Shown: positions 8,737 to 17,676, counted from the stretch's first letter. The stretch: DNA of 58,314 nucleotides from an uncultured Lachnospiraceae bacterium (GCA_910578175.1 CAJTPF010000005.1:1-58314); one strand, 5' to 3'. A program made the numbers and translations. The notes: generated from the sequence alone by a model not told the origin.

Positions 8737-9489
8737 ATGCCAGAGGAAATATTAAGGGTGGAACATTTAAAAAAATCTTACCGGAAGCAGAAAGCGGTAT
8801 TGGACGATATTTCCTTTTCCCTTCGGAAAGGTGAAACGGTGGTAGTCATAGGCCCTTCCGGCTGCGGTAAAAGCACGTTTCTCCGGTGTCTGAATAAATT
8901 GGAAGATATCGATGAAGGAATCATCACGCTGAGAGGAAAAAGATATGATCAGGATAAGGGCAGGGAGCATCTGATCAGGCAGAAAATAGGAATGGTTTTT
9001 CAAAGTTATGATCTGTTTCCCAATATGACAATATTAAATAATCTTATGCTGGCGCCGTGTAAAGTTCAGGGAAAAGATAAAAAAGAAGTGAGAGAAGAAG
9101 CGGAACGGTTGTTGGAACGGGTGGGGCTTGGGGAGAGGATCCATGATTATCCCCGACAGCTTTCCGGCGGACAAAAACAGCGTGTGGCCATTGTCCGGGC
9201 ATTGATAATGCATCCGGAGATTTTGCTGCTGGATGAAATAACGGCGGCTCTGGATCCGGAGATGGTGAGGGAAGTGCTTCAGGTAGTATTGGAACTGGCG
9301 AAAGAAGGAATGACCATGGTGATCGTTACGCACGAAATGGAATTTGCCAGAGCGGTTGCAGACCGGGTGATTTTTCTGGAGCAGGGACGGATTCTGGAAG
9401 AAAATACACCGGAAGAATTTTTTGAACATCCGAAAACCCGTCGGGCAAAGCAGTTTTTGAATAGTTTTCATTATGAGATTGAAAAATAA
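8737..9489 (+). CDS. Polar amino-acid ABC transporter ATP-binding protein
   Basis: 250 aa. Walker A GPSGCGKST, signature LSGGQKQRV, Walker B EILLLDEITAALDPE and the H-loop VTHEME are all intact, as in GlnQ/HisP-type ATPases. It energises the permease pair upstream. ATG 8737 (MPEEILRVEHLKKSY) gives the expected N-terminus. An in-frame TTG at 8725 exists, but the GGAAAGG site is too close to it, and about 13 bases from ATG 8737. The start is therefore slightly uncertain. Confidence 0.92.
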   Translation: MPEEILRVEHLKKSYRKQKAVLDDISFSLRKGETVVVIGPSGCGKSTFLRCLNKLEDIDEGIITLRGKRYDQDKGREHLIRQKIGMVFQSYDLFPNMTILNNLMLAPCKVQGKDKKEVREEAERLLERVGLGERIHDYPRQLSGGQKQRVAIVRALIMHPEILLLDEITAALDPEMVREVLQVVLELAKEGMTMVIVTHEMEFARAVADRVIFLEQGRILEENTPEEFFEHPKTRRAKQFLNSFHYEIEK

Positions 9490-9542
9490 AAGAAAGGGAA
9501 ATGCAATACTGCAAAGATTATTGTAGTATGTAAAGGTAGAAA

Positions 9543-10418
9543 ATGAAACATAAAACATGGAAAAAAAGGCTTTTTGGAATCATGATATTCACAGGTATCG
9601 CGGCAGGGATACTGGCAGGATGCGCTTTATCTTCCGGCACGGCAGATACCGGAGCAAAGGCTAGAACGCCAGAAGAGATAAAGAAGAGCGGAACCGTTAG
9701 GATCGGAGTATTCAGCGATAAGAATCCCTTTGGATATGTGGACGAAAACGGAGAGATTCAGGGATATGATGTATATTTTGCAAAACGTATTGCAAAGGAT
9801 TTACTGGGAAGTGAAGATGATGTTGAATTTATTTATGTGGAAGCAGCCAACCGGGTGGAATATTTGAAAGCCGGAAAAGTAGATATCATTTTGGCAAACT
9901 TTACCGTAACCGATGAGAGAAAGGAACAGGTTGATTTTGCATTGCCTTATATGAAGGTAGCGCTGGGCGTGGTATCACCGGAGAGTTCACTGATTACGGA
10001 TGTAAAAGAATTGAAAGGAAAGAAATTGATCGTCGTAAAAGGCACCACCGCAGAAGCATATTTTACAGAGAAATATCCGGATATCACACTGGTAAAGTTT
10101 GATGAATATCAGGAGGCATATGACGCATTGCTGGATGGAAGGGGAGATGCATTTTCTACCGACAATACGGAGGTTTTGGCATGGGCGATCCGGAACCGGG
10201 GATATGAAGTCGGAATTGAATCTCTGGGCAGTCTGGATATCATTGCGCCTGCCGTACAGAAGGGAAATACCGGATTGCAGAACTGGCTGAATGAAGAAAT
10301 CAGATCATTGGCAGAAGAACAATTTTTTCATACCGGTTTTGAAGCAACCCTGAGGAAGGTATATGGAGACAGCGTTGATCCCGACAGCCTGGTGGTGGAA
10401 GGAGGTATCGTTGATTAG
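9543..10418 (+). CDS. Amino-acid ABC transporter substrate-binding lipoprotein
   Basis: 291 aa. Signal peptide with lipobox LAGC (Cys 27), then an SBP_bac_3 fold: SGTVRIGVFSDKNPFGYVD, then GYDVYFAKRIAKDL, then ANFTVTDERKEQVDFALPY. The overall pattern resembles aspartate/glutamate/cysteine binders of the PEB1 type, but ligand identity is inference. It is lipid-anchored outside the membrane and delivers ligand to the permeases at 7350 and 7990. It is the last gene of the four-gene importer operon and is convergent with yolD. Confidence 0.9.
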   Translation: MKHKTWKKRLFGIMIFTGIAAGILAGCALSSGTADTGAKARTPEEIKKSGTVRIGVFSDKNPFGYVDENGEIQGYDVYFAKRIAKDLLGSEDDVEFIYVEAANRVEYLKAGKVDIILANFTVTDERKEQVDFALPYMKVALGVVSPESSLITDVKELKGKKLIVVKGTTAEAYFTEKYPDITLVKFDEYQEAYDALLDGRGDAFSTDNTEVLAWAIRNRGYEVGIESLGSLDIIAPAVQKGNTGLQNWLNEEIRSLAEEQFFHTGFEATLRKVYGDSVDPDSLVVEGGIVD

Positions 10419-10438
10419 ACGGAAGCTGAAAATCATGA

Positions 10439-10747
10439 TCAGATAAGCTCTATATCACGGATATCGTCAAAACTTAATTTTGTACCGGCGATCTGCAACA
10501 TACGGCTGCCGGAAGAAAAGCGGGAAACCATTCCCGTAATTTTCAGATATTCACTATCAGCATAATAGATGACCGTGATCATGTCACTGGGTTTGATCAT
10601 ATGCAATATCCGGTCCAGTTCTGCTTTTTTGTCTTCGGACAGTTCCGTTTTGGGAACAATGATTTTTTCTTTTTGTAATAATGCTTCCCGCAGACCTTTT
10701 AATGCATCAAAGGAAGCAAATTGTTTTGCACGGTCGCTATTCGCCAC
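10439..10747 (-). CDS. YolD-like family protein
   Basis: 102 aa. The N-terminal pattern RAKQFASFDALKGLREAL and the C-terminal beta-rich part (GMVSRFSSGSRMLQI, then FDDIRDIELI) match YolD-like proteins. These are usually encoded beside an error-prone UmuC-like polymerase and are thought to act as a UmuD-like partner. Its start overlaps the end of the polymerase gene by 11 bases, so the two are translationally coupled and share the LexA-controlled promoter at 12076. Confidence 0.85.
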   Translation of the reverse strand: MANSDRAKQFASFDALKGLREALLQKEKIIVPKTELSEDKKAELDRILHMIKPSDMITVIYYADSEYLKITGMVSRFSSGSRMLQIAGTKLSFDDIRDIELI

Positions 10748-11999
10748 TGTTATGTCCTCCGATCTGGTGATTTCGTTCTAAAGTTGTTCCTGCTTCCAGA
10801 AGATTCATTCCTTTTATAACGGAATTTTTTCCGAATTTTGCCCGGATATCCAAAACCGCCTGTTGTACTTTTCTGTCTTTTTCCAGATCTTCCGGTCCGA
10901 TAAACAGATCATACTGTTCAAAAGCTTCATCGACTACATCATTAAATGTAACGGTTATCCTGCGGATGGGCGTCAGGCGGTTTATGATCTGTTCATATAA
11001 TTCCGTAATACATCCGGTGATGATTTTAACGGAATTAGTGACCACCGTCATCCGTCTTGTACCGCCGGCCGCTTTCAGGACATCCCGGGAATATCCGATA
11101 TGAAGGGAAACGGAATTGGTGACCAGTTTTTTATCCACCAGATCGAGACAGAGCAGATCGGTCATCTCTTTAACGATCAACAAACCTTCTTTGTAATCGT
11201 AATCCCGCATCAATACCTGTCCGCTGGATAAAGAATTGCTTTTGGCTTTATATGCCTTGATTTCGGCAATGGTAACAGGTTCCCGGCCCCAGGCATGGTC
11301 GATCAGGTATTCTGCATCCACGCCAAAGGTCTGGTATAGTATGGAGGAGTCCGCCATGGCAACTTCTTGCATTGTAACGATTCCCATTAGGGAAAGTCTC
11401 TTTGCGATGCCCGGGCCGATACGCCAGAAATCGGTAATGGGTCTGTGAGACCAAAGGGTTTTCCGGTAAATGGTTTCGTCCAGATATCCGATTCGGTTGC
11501 TGGCGTGCTTGGCGGTGATATCCAGTGCAACTTTGGCCAGATACAGATTGGTGCCAATGCCACAGGCAGCGGGAATATGAAGGGTATCCATGATATCCTG
11601 CATGATGGTAAGCGCAAGGTCGCTGGATGTCATATGGTAGAGCGCAAGATAGTCGGTAACGTCTAAAAAGGCTTCATCAATGGAATATACCTGTATATCG
11701 TCTTTTGAGATATATTTTAAATATATGGCGTAAATATCGGCGGAATATTCAATATATAACTGCATTCTGGGAGGCGCCATGATATATTGCAGATGAATGG
11801 GAATCTCATATACACGGCAGCGGTTTTTTACGCCGGAAGCACGAAGGGAAGGGGATACAGCGAGGCAGATGGTGCCTCTGTCGCGTTCCGGGTCAGCCAC
11901 CACAAGATTGGTGGTAAACGGGTCTAAATTCCGCTCTGCACATTCTACGGAAGCGTAGAATGATTTTAAATCGATACATAAATAGATACGGTCCTGCAT
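10737..11999 (-). CDS. Y-family (UmuC/UvrX-like) translesion DNA polymerase
   Basis: 420 aa. Metal-binding motifs are LCIDLKSFYASVE at the N-terminus and YSIDEAFLDVT (about residues 104-114). GIGTNLYLAKVALD, the helix-hairpin-helix IGPGIAKRLSLMGI, and a C-terminal little-finger domain follow. It is the error-prone bypass polymerase of the SOS response. GGGAG precedes ATG 11999. A consensus promoter with a LexA box in its spacer lies 77 bases upstream, which is direct evidence for SOS control. Paired with yolD as in Bacillus uvrX/yolD-type cassettes. Confidence 0.92.
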   Translation of the reverse strand: MQDRIYLCIDLKSFYASVECAERNLDPFTTNLVVADPERDRGTICLAVSPSLRASGVKNRCRVYEIPIHLQYIMAPPRMQLYIEYSADIYAIYLKYISKDDIQVYSIDEAFLDVTDYLALYHMTSSDLALTIMQDIMDTLHIPAACGIGTNLYLAKVALDITAKHASNRIGYLDETIYRKTLWSHRPITDFWRIGPGIAKRLSLMGIVTMQEVAMADSSILYQTFGVDAEYLIDHAWGREPVTIAEIKAYKAKSNSLSSGQVLMRDYDYKEGLLIVKEMTDLLCLDLVDKKLVTNSVSLHIGYSRDVLKAAGGTRRMTVVTNSVKIITGCITELYEQIINRLTPIRRITVTFNDVVDEAFEQYDLFIGPEDLEKDRKVQQAVLDIRAKFGKNSVIKGMNLLEAGTTLERNHQIGGHNSGE

Positions 12000-12075
12000 T
12001 TTAATCTCCCGGTCAGATTTCAGAGTTATTATTTTTTATCATATAGTTTTTCAAAATTATTATGAAATATACACT

Positions 12076-12104
12076 ATTATAACAAACAAATGTTCGTGTG
12101 TAAA
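12076..12104 (-). promoter_or_regulatory. SOS promoter with LexA operator for polymerase-yolD
   Basis: Read on the minus strand: TTTACA (12104-12099), 17 bases, TATAAT (12081-12076). The spacer contains CGAACATTTGTTTG (12096-12083), which fits the Gram-positive LexA box CGAACRNRYGTTYG apart from one central base. A repressor bound there would block both promoter boxes. The recA box at 53341 in this window has the same left arm. Confidence 0.75.
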
Positions 12105-12176
12105 TTATCAGATATTTATGAAATTCCGATGCGGAGGAGGGAGATGAGGAGTGGTCTGACCGTGTGTTTTGGTGAT

Positions 12177-12219
12177 AAAAAATCTCCCGGACGGACAGCG
12201 GTGTCTCCGGGAGATTTTA
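12177..12219 (-). terminator. Rho-independent terminator of the flagellin gene
   Basis: AATCTCCCGG (12181-12190) and CCGGGAGATT (12207-12216) form a ten-pair stem, extended by A/T pairs. On the minus strand the hairpin is followed by a T run. It lies seven bases past the flagellin stop codon. Confidence 0.8.
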
Positions 12220-12223
12220 TTTG

Positions 12224-13000
12224 CTATGCTGTTATATTTAATAATTTTTTTACGCTGTTCGTTTCTTCTTCCGCTTTTTTCTTCTGCATAAAAAGGGAAT
12301 ACTGCAATAGCGCCTCTTCTTTTTTCTTTTCTGAAACAGCCTGCGGATAATCTAAATCTTCGATTCGGCTTTTTGCGGCGGTAGAATAGTATGCCGCGGA
12401 CGAATTATAATTCATGGCGTAGTCCAGCGCATTGGTCTGTGCGCCGATGCCGCTTCTGGAACTGCTGACCATGGAAATGGCTTTGTCAATGGTTTTTATG
12501 CTAAAGTTCTTTGTTAAGTCGAAACCGTTGATTCCAAGAGCCTCTAATGTGGCATTGGCTGTGCTCATGGATGTACTGTTTCCGTTGGCATCCGTGGCAA
12601 GTTTAAAGTCTGTTTTGCTTCCGTCCAGCAACGGATTGGTATTATAAGAAGTGTTTTTTGCTACATCGCTGATGCCTTTTAACAGCTGGTCAACTTCCTT
12701 CTGCATGGCGGCCCGGTCACTGCCGGTCACGGTAGCGGTATTTGATGCGGACACCGCCAGTTCCCTGATCCTCTGTAGATAATCATTGATACTTCCCAAT
12801 GCACCATCTGCTATATTCAGGGCATCTTTTGCAGAAGCCATATTATTTGCGCCTGCTTTGTATCCGGATATCTGTGCATTTTCTTTTTCGGCAATGGCAA
12901 GACCGGCGGCATCATCTGCAGCGCCATTGATCCGTTTACCGCTGGAAAGACTTTCATAACTGCTATATTGTGTGTTGGTAATTCCTGATACGGTACTCAT
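12224..13000 (-). CDS. Small flagellin-like protein
   Basis: 258 aa, at the short end for flagellin. The N-terminal D0/D1 helix is clear: SSGKRINGAADDAAGLAIAE, followed by YLQRIRELAVSASNTATV. The C-terminal D1 strand SGIGAQTNALDYAMNYN and AKSRIEDLDYPQAVSEKK align with the usual SRI.D.D.A.E. segment. The last 35 residues (YSLFMQKKKAEEETNSVKKL) replace the conserved ILQQAGTAMLAQANQ end, which is unusual for a filament subunit. GGAGTG precedes the ATG at 13000. No other flagellar gene is near. It could be a minor filament protein, a hook-associated variant or a non-motility paralogue. Confidence 0.75.
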   Translation of the reverse strand: MSTVSGITNTQYSSYESLSSGKRINGAADDAAGLAIAEKENAQISGYKAGANNMASAKDALNIADGALGSINDYLQRIRELAVSASNTATVTGSDRAAMQKEVDQLLKGISDVAKNTSYNTNPLLDGSKTDFKLATDANGNSTSMSTANATLEALGINGFDLTKNFSIKTIDKAISMVSSSRSGIGAQTNALDYAMNYNSSAAYYSTAAKSRIEDLDYPQAVSEKKKEEALLQYSLFMQKKKAEEETNSVKKLLNITA

Positions 13001-13139
13001 GATTGATTCACTCCTTTCATAGGATTTATCGAAAAATATACTTAATAATAAAAGTTATTATAATTAATTTTATTATATAATAAAATGGAATAATTTTCAA
13101 GTATGCTTTTGAATCAATTTGTACAACTCATGTTAAAAT

Positions 13140-13372
13140 AACTCCCTGTTTTTTCTGTAATTAATATCGGCTAATTTAGCCTGGCGGATTAGGTCCTTTG
13201 TTTTCAGAGTATACATTGTTCCCGAATCTGTAATACCCTGTCATAATTTAACGGTCGGGCATTGAAATCCGGCACCCGGGTCGTCCGGAATGCATTGGAG
13301 AAAGCGGTCGCTCTGTTTGGTAGAAATAAAGCATAAAAAACGGTACCGGATGCGTAGATTATACAGGGAGTT
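13140..13372. repeat. 233-bp segment bounded by a 10-bp perfect inverted repeat
   Basis: AACTCCCTGT (13140-13149) recurs inverted as ACAGGGAGTT (13363-13372). The inside has no convincing ORF but holds local hairpins (GGCTA/TAGCC near 13170, and GCATT..CCGG / CCGGAATGC near 13260-13300), and is less AT-rich than its flanks. It could be a MITE-like element or a structured RNA whose ends pair. No target-site duplication is obvious. It occupies most of the 480-bp gap between the flagellin and FIST genes. Confidence 0.4.
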
Positions 13373-13402
13373 GAATGAAAAGAAAAGAGACGTGTCTTCC
13401 GG

Positions 13403-13431
13403 TTGATACTTTACCATAAATATGTTAAAAT
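13403..13431 (+). promoter_or_regulatory. Sigma-A type promoter of the FIST / c-di-GMP cluster
   Basis: TTGATA (13403-13408), 17-base spacer, TAAAAT (13426-13431), about 50 bases before the FIST gene start. It is the only good promoter seen before the genes at 13481-21957, which follow closely on the same strand. Confidence 0.6.
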
Positions 13432-13480
13432 ATAACTAACTGCAAATATAGGGAAGGAATGTCTTGAAAGAGGTATAGAT

Positions 13481-14581
13481 ATGAAAACTGTAACAGGAAG
13501 AAGTACAAAACGTGATGTTGGAAAAGCAATTGAAGAAGCAGTATCAAAAATATCGGATGTTCCCGTTTTGATCATTTTTTCGGCAGATGAAGATAATTTC
13601 ATTGAATATTCTATTCTGCTTTCTTCAAGGTTTCCGCAGAGCATAGTGGTTGGAAGTACGAGTTACATACATATGTGTGAACAGGGATATTCCAGAGAGG
13701 GGATTTGTCTGACAGCAATATCTGATATAAAGTGCTGCGGCGGCGTCATTGAAGAAGCGGGAAGGTTTCCGGGGAAATATATCGATAGATTTAAGGCAGA
13801 TGTTTCCAGGATTTCTGTCCGGGAAAACAGTGTGTGTTTTGAATTGTGCGCGTTAACATATTATTGTGAAGAGTTATTTTTAGACAGGCTCCATCATATA
13901 CTGAAAGAAAGGAACATACCGTTATTCGGAGGTTCTGCCGGATCCGTTAGATCCAAAGACAGCGCGGTGATCAGCTATAACGGAAAAGTATATACGGAAG
14001 CGGTTGCTTATGTTTTTTTATATGGTCAGTTCAGGCTTCAGTTTTATAAGGAAAATATATTTAAACCCATGAAGCATCAATTTGTTGTTACCGATGCGGA
14101 AGTAGCAGAGCGGATCGTATATGAATATAACAATGTTCCGGCGGCCAGGATCATAGCCAAGGCATTGGGAACCGATATTGTTTCCCTGCAGTCTGTACTG
14201 GCGGAACATCCCATGGGCAGAATGGTGGATGATGATATCTATATTACGGATCACATCGGCGTTGTACAGGATGAAGGGTTGAAATATTATGCAACCGTGT
14301 ACAATAACACCAGGGTGGTGATGCTGGAAGCGGATGATTATAAAAAGGTATTTCAGGAAACCATGCAGAACATATCTGATAAAACAGGTATTCCTGATTT
14401 TGCCGTTGTGATCAATTGCGTTTCAAGGAGCATTCGTTTTGAGAATGATTCTTATTTACCGGAGTATCACAGCGGATTGTCGAATGGACTTGGAAGTTTT
14501 ATCTGTTTTTCCGGTTACGGAGAACAGCTCAATAATCATCATCTGAATCAGACAATGGTTATCGCTACTTTTTCAAATTGA
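13481..14581 (+). CDS. FIST-domain sensory protein
   Basis: 366 aa. FIST_N covers about residues 10-190 (VPVLIIFSADEDNF, then SIVVGSTSYIHMCEQGYS, then IPLFGGSAGSV) and FIST_C about 210-350 (AKALGTD, HPMGRMVDDDIYI, FAVVINCVSRSI). FIST proteins are intracellular ligand sensors. The NosP subgroup binds haem and nitric oxide and regulates kinases or c-di-GMP enzymes. Whether this one binds haem cannot be read from the sequence. It lies 35 bases upstream of the hydrogenase-like EAL gene, likely as the first gene of its operon, which suggests a sensor-effector pairing. Confidence 0.85.
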   Translation: MKTVTGRSTKRDVGKAIEEAVSKISDVPVLIIFSADEDNFIEYSILLSSRFPQSIVVGSTSYIHMCEQGYSREGICLTAISDIKCCGGVIEEAGRFPGKYIDRFKADVSRISVRENSVCFELCALTYYCEELFLDRLHHILKERNIPLFGGSAGSVRSKDSAVISYNGKVYTEAVAYVFLYGQFRLQFYKENIFKPMKHQFVVTDAEVAERIVYEYNNVPAARIIAKALGTDIVSLQSVLAEHPMGRMVDDDIYITDHIGVVQDEGLKYYATVYNNTRVVMLEADDYKKVFQETMQNISDKTGIPDFAVVINCVSRSIRFENDSYLPEYHSGLSNGLGSFICFSGYGEQLNNHHLNQTMVIATFSN

Positions 14582-14616
14582 AATTAATGAAGCAGTTAGA
14601 AAGTTGAGGGATACAT

Positions 14617-17196
14617 ATGAAAAAACTCAATCTAGGTCGTATCTTTACAAATGATAATTGCATTGCCTGTAACAGGTGCATATCAAAATGCCCCATTACC
14701 GGTGCAAATTATTTTGTTAATCGGAATGGTAGGGCAAGAATTGAAGTGGATGGTAATAAATGTATTCAGTGCGGGTATTGTATGGATGCCTGTATTCATG
14801 GCGCCCGGGAATACAAGGATGATATGGATTTATTTATGGATGAGTTGTCGGCGGGCAGGAAGTTCTCAGTAATTCTGGCGCCTTCTTTTTTTATAAATCA
14901 TACAGAACTGGCAGAACATGTGATCGGATATTTAAAGCATCTGGGTGTTGAGAAGGTTTATAATGCAGGTTTCGGAGCGGATATTTCTATTTGGAACAGT
15001 TTAAATTATCTGGATACCCATCAGGACGGTGCAGTGATATCCGCTAATTGTCCGGCGGTCGTAAATTATATTGAAAAAGAACTGCCGGAGCTGATACCGA
15101 ATCTGATACCTGTACAGACGCCGGTGTGTTGTATGGCAATCTATGCAAAGAAATATCTCGGGGACAGAAATACCATGGTTCTGATTTCTCCGTGTATTGC
15201 CAAGAGTGAAGAAATACGATCCCAGTCTGAGGCGGATATAAAATATAATGTTACCTTCCGGCATTTGTTTGAAAAACTGGAAGGTATTGATATCAGCAGC
15301 TATCATGGGAATGTGGATATGGATGATGTGGGACTGGGGAATATATTTCCGTTTCCGGGCGGCTTAAAAGAATATATCGAATATTTTGCCGGGTATGAGA
15401 AACTGATCTGGAAGCTGGATGAAGGAGGCACGGTTTATAAGAAATTTCCATATTTTACAGACAAGGATTTAGTCCGCAGACTGTATGCGGTAGATGCCTT
15501 AAGCTGTAACCGGGGCTGTATTTATGGTCCGGGTGCGGACAGTTCTAATGTAAATAGGGGGGATTTCTTTGGAAATATCACGGCTATCCGTTCCAAGCAT
15601 TATCATGAAAGAGGAAATTTCTGTGATGAGAAGCTGTCGATAAAAGAACGCCGTAAAATGATGGATCAGTTTTTCGCGGATCTGAACCCCGAGGATTTTT
15701 TAAGAACATTTCAGGACCGGTATGAGCAGCAGTGTCCGGTTCCGGAAGAAACTATCGAAGATATATTCACACAGATGAATAAAAATACCTTTGAAGAAAG
15801 AAATATCAACTGCCAGTCCTGCGGATATGAAACCTGCAGCGATATGGTGCGGGCAGTGGCGCTGGGTTGCAATGATATGAACAATTGTATTCATTATTCC
15901 AAGGAAAGGAATATTCGGCTCCTGTCTACCGATACCATAACCGGGATTCCAAATGAAAATGCTTATATCATGTTCCTGCAGAAACTGGTTGACTATGGCA
16001 GGGCTTCGGAATATGTGGTCGCCAATCTGAATATTAAGAATTTTACTCTGGTAAATGAGCGGTTCGGTTCGGAAAAGGGCGATGAAGTCATACGTTATTT
16101 CTCAAAAAAATTATATGAACTGGCGGATGAAGATGAAATTGTTTCCAGAGTCGGAGGAAATAACTATTTTGCCGCCTTTAAAAAAGAAAGTTTTGCCGGG
16201 AAACTTGAAAAATGTAATTCCATTACGGTTCAGATAGAAAATCTGCAGGAAATCATCGAATATCCGATTCAGATCCGGGCCGGCATATATTATATCCAGG
16301 AGCAGGATACCGTGGTAAGCGAAATAAATAACAAGGTGGCGATTGCGTTCGGATATGCGAAACGGGTGGAAAGCAAGGATTTTGTATATTTTGATGAAAA
16401 TATCCGGAAAGAATTATATCAGGAAATGCTGATCCGGAAGATGCTACCGAAAGCATTAGAGAATGATGAGTTTCTGGTATTCTACCAGCCCAAGGTATCG
16501 CTGGATACTTATAAACTCAGCGGTGCGGAAGCATTGGTCCGTTGGAAGCAGAATGGCAGAATCATTCCGCCGGTACAATTTATTCCGATCTGTGAGAAGA
16601 ACGGATTTGTAAAACAGATAGATTTCTATGTTTTAGATCAGATCTGCAAAAAAATCCGGGCCTGGCTGGATGAAGGACTTGAGATCGTTAAAATATCTTC
16701 CAATTTTTCGAAACATCATTTTGAAGAAAAAAACATTGCAGATAAGATATGCGGTATCGTTGATAAGTGGAATGTGCCTCATGAGTACATAGAAGTAGAA
16801 TTTACGGAAACGGCATATATTGACAGACAGGATATACTCAGCGAAACCATTGAAAAACTAAAGTCATATGGTTTTTCTTCTTCCATGGATGATTTTGGAT
16901 CCGGGTATTCTTCCCTGAGTCTGCTGCAGGCATTGAATTTTGATGTACTGAAGCTGGATAAATCTTTATTGGGAAGAGGCGTGAATGATATAAGAACCAA
17001 TAAGATCATTGCCAATGTAATTGCCATGACAAAAGATTTAAATATGGAAATCATTGCGGAAGGCGTGGAGACCAGACAGGAACTGGAAATGCTGCACAGA
17101 CTGAACTGTAATGTTGTTCAGGGTTATATTTTTGATAAACCTTTGACGGAAGAAGAGTTTTATAAACGGCTGCTGAACAAAGAATACAGGATTTAA
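14617..17196 (+). CDS. Ferredoxin / [FeFe]-hydrogenase-like sensory domain fused to GGDEF-EAL
   Basis: 859 aa. Two [4Fe-4S] motifs sit at Cys 15/18/21/25 and 49/52/55/59. The hydrogenase-like domain (about 80-370) keeps all four H-cluster ligand cysteines: Cys 145 (ANCP), Cys 193 (SPCIAKSEE, with the conserved Lys and Glu) and Cys 297/301 (SCNRGC). The proton-shuttle Cys of catalytic enzymes is Asn 144. A further Fe-S motif (Cys 399/402/407/424) leads to a GGDEF domain with degenerate motif GGNNY (513-517), then an EAL domain with EALVR (638), DDFGSGYSSL (758) and AEGVET, so phosphodiesterase activity is likely. This resembles HydS-type sensory hydrogenases wired to c-di-GMP breakdown. It sits between the FIST gene and the STAND-GGDEF gene on the same strand. 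Confidence 0.85.
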   Translation: MKKLNLGRIFTNDNCIACNRCISKCPITGANYFVNRNGRARIEVDGNKCIQCGYCMDACIHGAREYKDDMDLFMDELSAGRKFSVILAPSFFINHTELAEHVIGYLKHLGVEKVYNAGFGADISIWNSLNYLDTHQDGAVISANCPAVVNYIEKELPELIPNLIPVQTPVCCMAIYAKKYLGDRNTMVLISPCIAKSEEIRSQSEADIKYNVTFRHLFEKLEGIDISSYHGNVDMDDVGLGNIFPFPGGLKEYIEYFAGYEKLIWKLDEGGTVYKKFPYFTDKDLVRRLYAVDALSCNRGCIYGPGADSSNVNRGDFFGNITAIRSKHYHERGNFCDEKLSIKERRKMMDQFFADLNPEDFLRTFQDRYEQQCPVPEETIEDIFTQMNKNTFEERNINCQSCGYETCSDMVRAVALGCNDMNNCIHYSKERNIRLLSTDTITGIPNENAYIMFLQKLVDYGRASEYVVANLNIKNFTLVNERFGSEKGDEVIRYFSKKLYELADEDEIVSRVGGNNYFAAFKKESFAGKLEKCNSITVQIENLQEIIEYPIQIRAGIYYIQEQDTVVSEINNKVAIAFGYAKRVESKDFVYFDENIRKELYQEMLIRKMLPKALENDEFLVFYQPKVSLDTYKLSGAEALVRWKQNGRIIPPVQFIPICEKNGFVKQIDFYVLDQICKKIRAWLDEGLEIVKISSNFSKHHFEEKNIADKICGIVDKWNVPHEYIEVEFTETAYIDRQDILSETIEKLKSYGFSSSMDDFGSGYSSLSLLQALNFDVLKLDKSLLGRGVNDIRTNKIIANVIAMTKDLNMEIIAEGVETRQELEMLHRLNCNVVQGYIFDKPLTEEEFYKRLLNKEYRI

Positions 17197-17229
17197 TATT
17201 AATTTGATTTATTCACGGAGGCTAAAACG

Positions 17230-17676
17230 TTGAACCATAGGACTTATATAAAAAATTTATTGGAATCATTTGTGAAAGATACCAGAAAAGTGGTTTCCAG
17301 TACCATGTTTATCAAACATTATGATACTTTTAATATTACCCTTGAAGAAATCGAAAATATGGTTTGTGACGAGTATCGGGCAGGGCTGCTGTATCACAGG
17401 TATGCAAAGAATGATATTAAGGAGCCTTATGAGCCGTTTATCAGCGGTATCCGGTATTTTTACCGGAAATTTTTCTCTGAATCTACAGTAGAAGAGTTTA
17501 TAGATGATTGTAATGTGTATTCCCTCCACAAGGATATATTAATTTCATACTTAAAAACAGGGCGTGCCTCCAGACATGAACTTTTGATCATATCGGAAGT
17601 GGAATATGAGAAAAAGAAGTTTATGCAGTCGATCTGCAATTGCCTGAATTACATTAGCAGCAGAAAAAAATGCTGA
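17230..17676 (+). CDS. N-terminal part of degenerate STAND-ATPase / TPR / GGDEF protein (frame-split)
   Basis: 148 aa from TTG 17230, supported by GGAGG eight bases upstream; the first in-frame ATG is far inside. The text looks like a STAND/AAA_16 NTPase that has lost its P-loop. EPYEPFISGIRYFYRKF matches the segment normally found after Walker A, and the frame ends in LNYISSRKK just where Walker B should begin. The next gene opens with MLIVLDCVQQACLSSL, the expected hhhhD Walker B strand. The two pieces therefore make one domain, joined by a -1 shift on the A7 tract at 17664-17670. Alone, this piece has no obvious function. Confidence 0.7.
   Translation: MNHRTYIKNLLESFVKDTRKVVSSTMFIKHYDTFNITLEEIENMVCDEYRAGLLYHRYAKNDIKEPYEPFISGIRYFYRKFFSESTVEEFIDDCNVYSLHKDILISYLKTGRASRHELLIISEVEYEKKKFMQSICNCLNYISSRKKC
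17664..17670 (+). other. A-AAA-AAA slippery heptamer inside the STAND domain
   Basis: The last base of AGA plus two AAA codons form A-AAA-AAA, followed by TGC TGA. A -1 slip reads ATG CTG ATC, which is the frame of the downstream gene, and restores the STAND Walker B strand. The zero frame stops six bases later. The ATG at 17670 has no ribosome site of its own. A small palindrome, CAGGCATGCCTG (17697-17708), lies downstream. Confidence 0.55.

Noticed and set aside
13000..13090. Possible sigma-28 (flagellar) promoter TTCGATAA before the flagellin gene
   Set aside because: No TAAA -35 element at the required 15-base distance.
13250..13340. Short coding-like stretch (NGRALKSG...) inside the inverted-repeat segment
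   Set aside because: Begins right after a stop, has no start or ribosome site, and matches no family I recognise.
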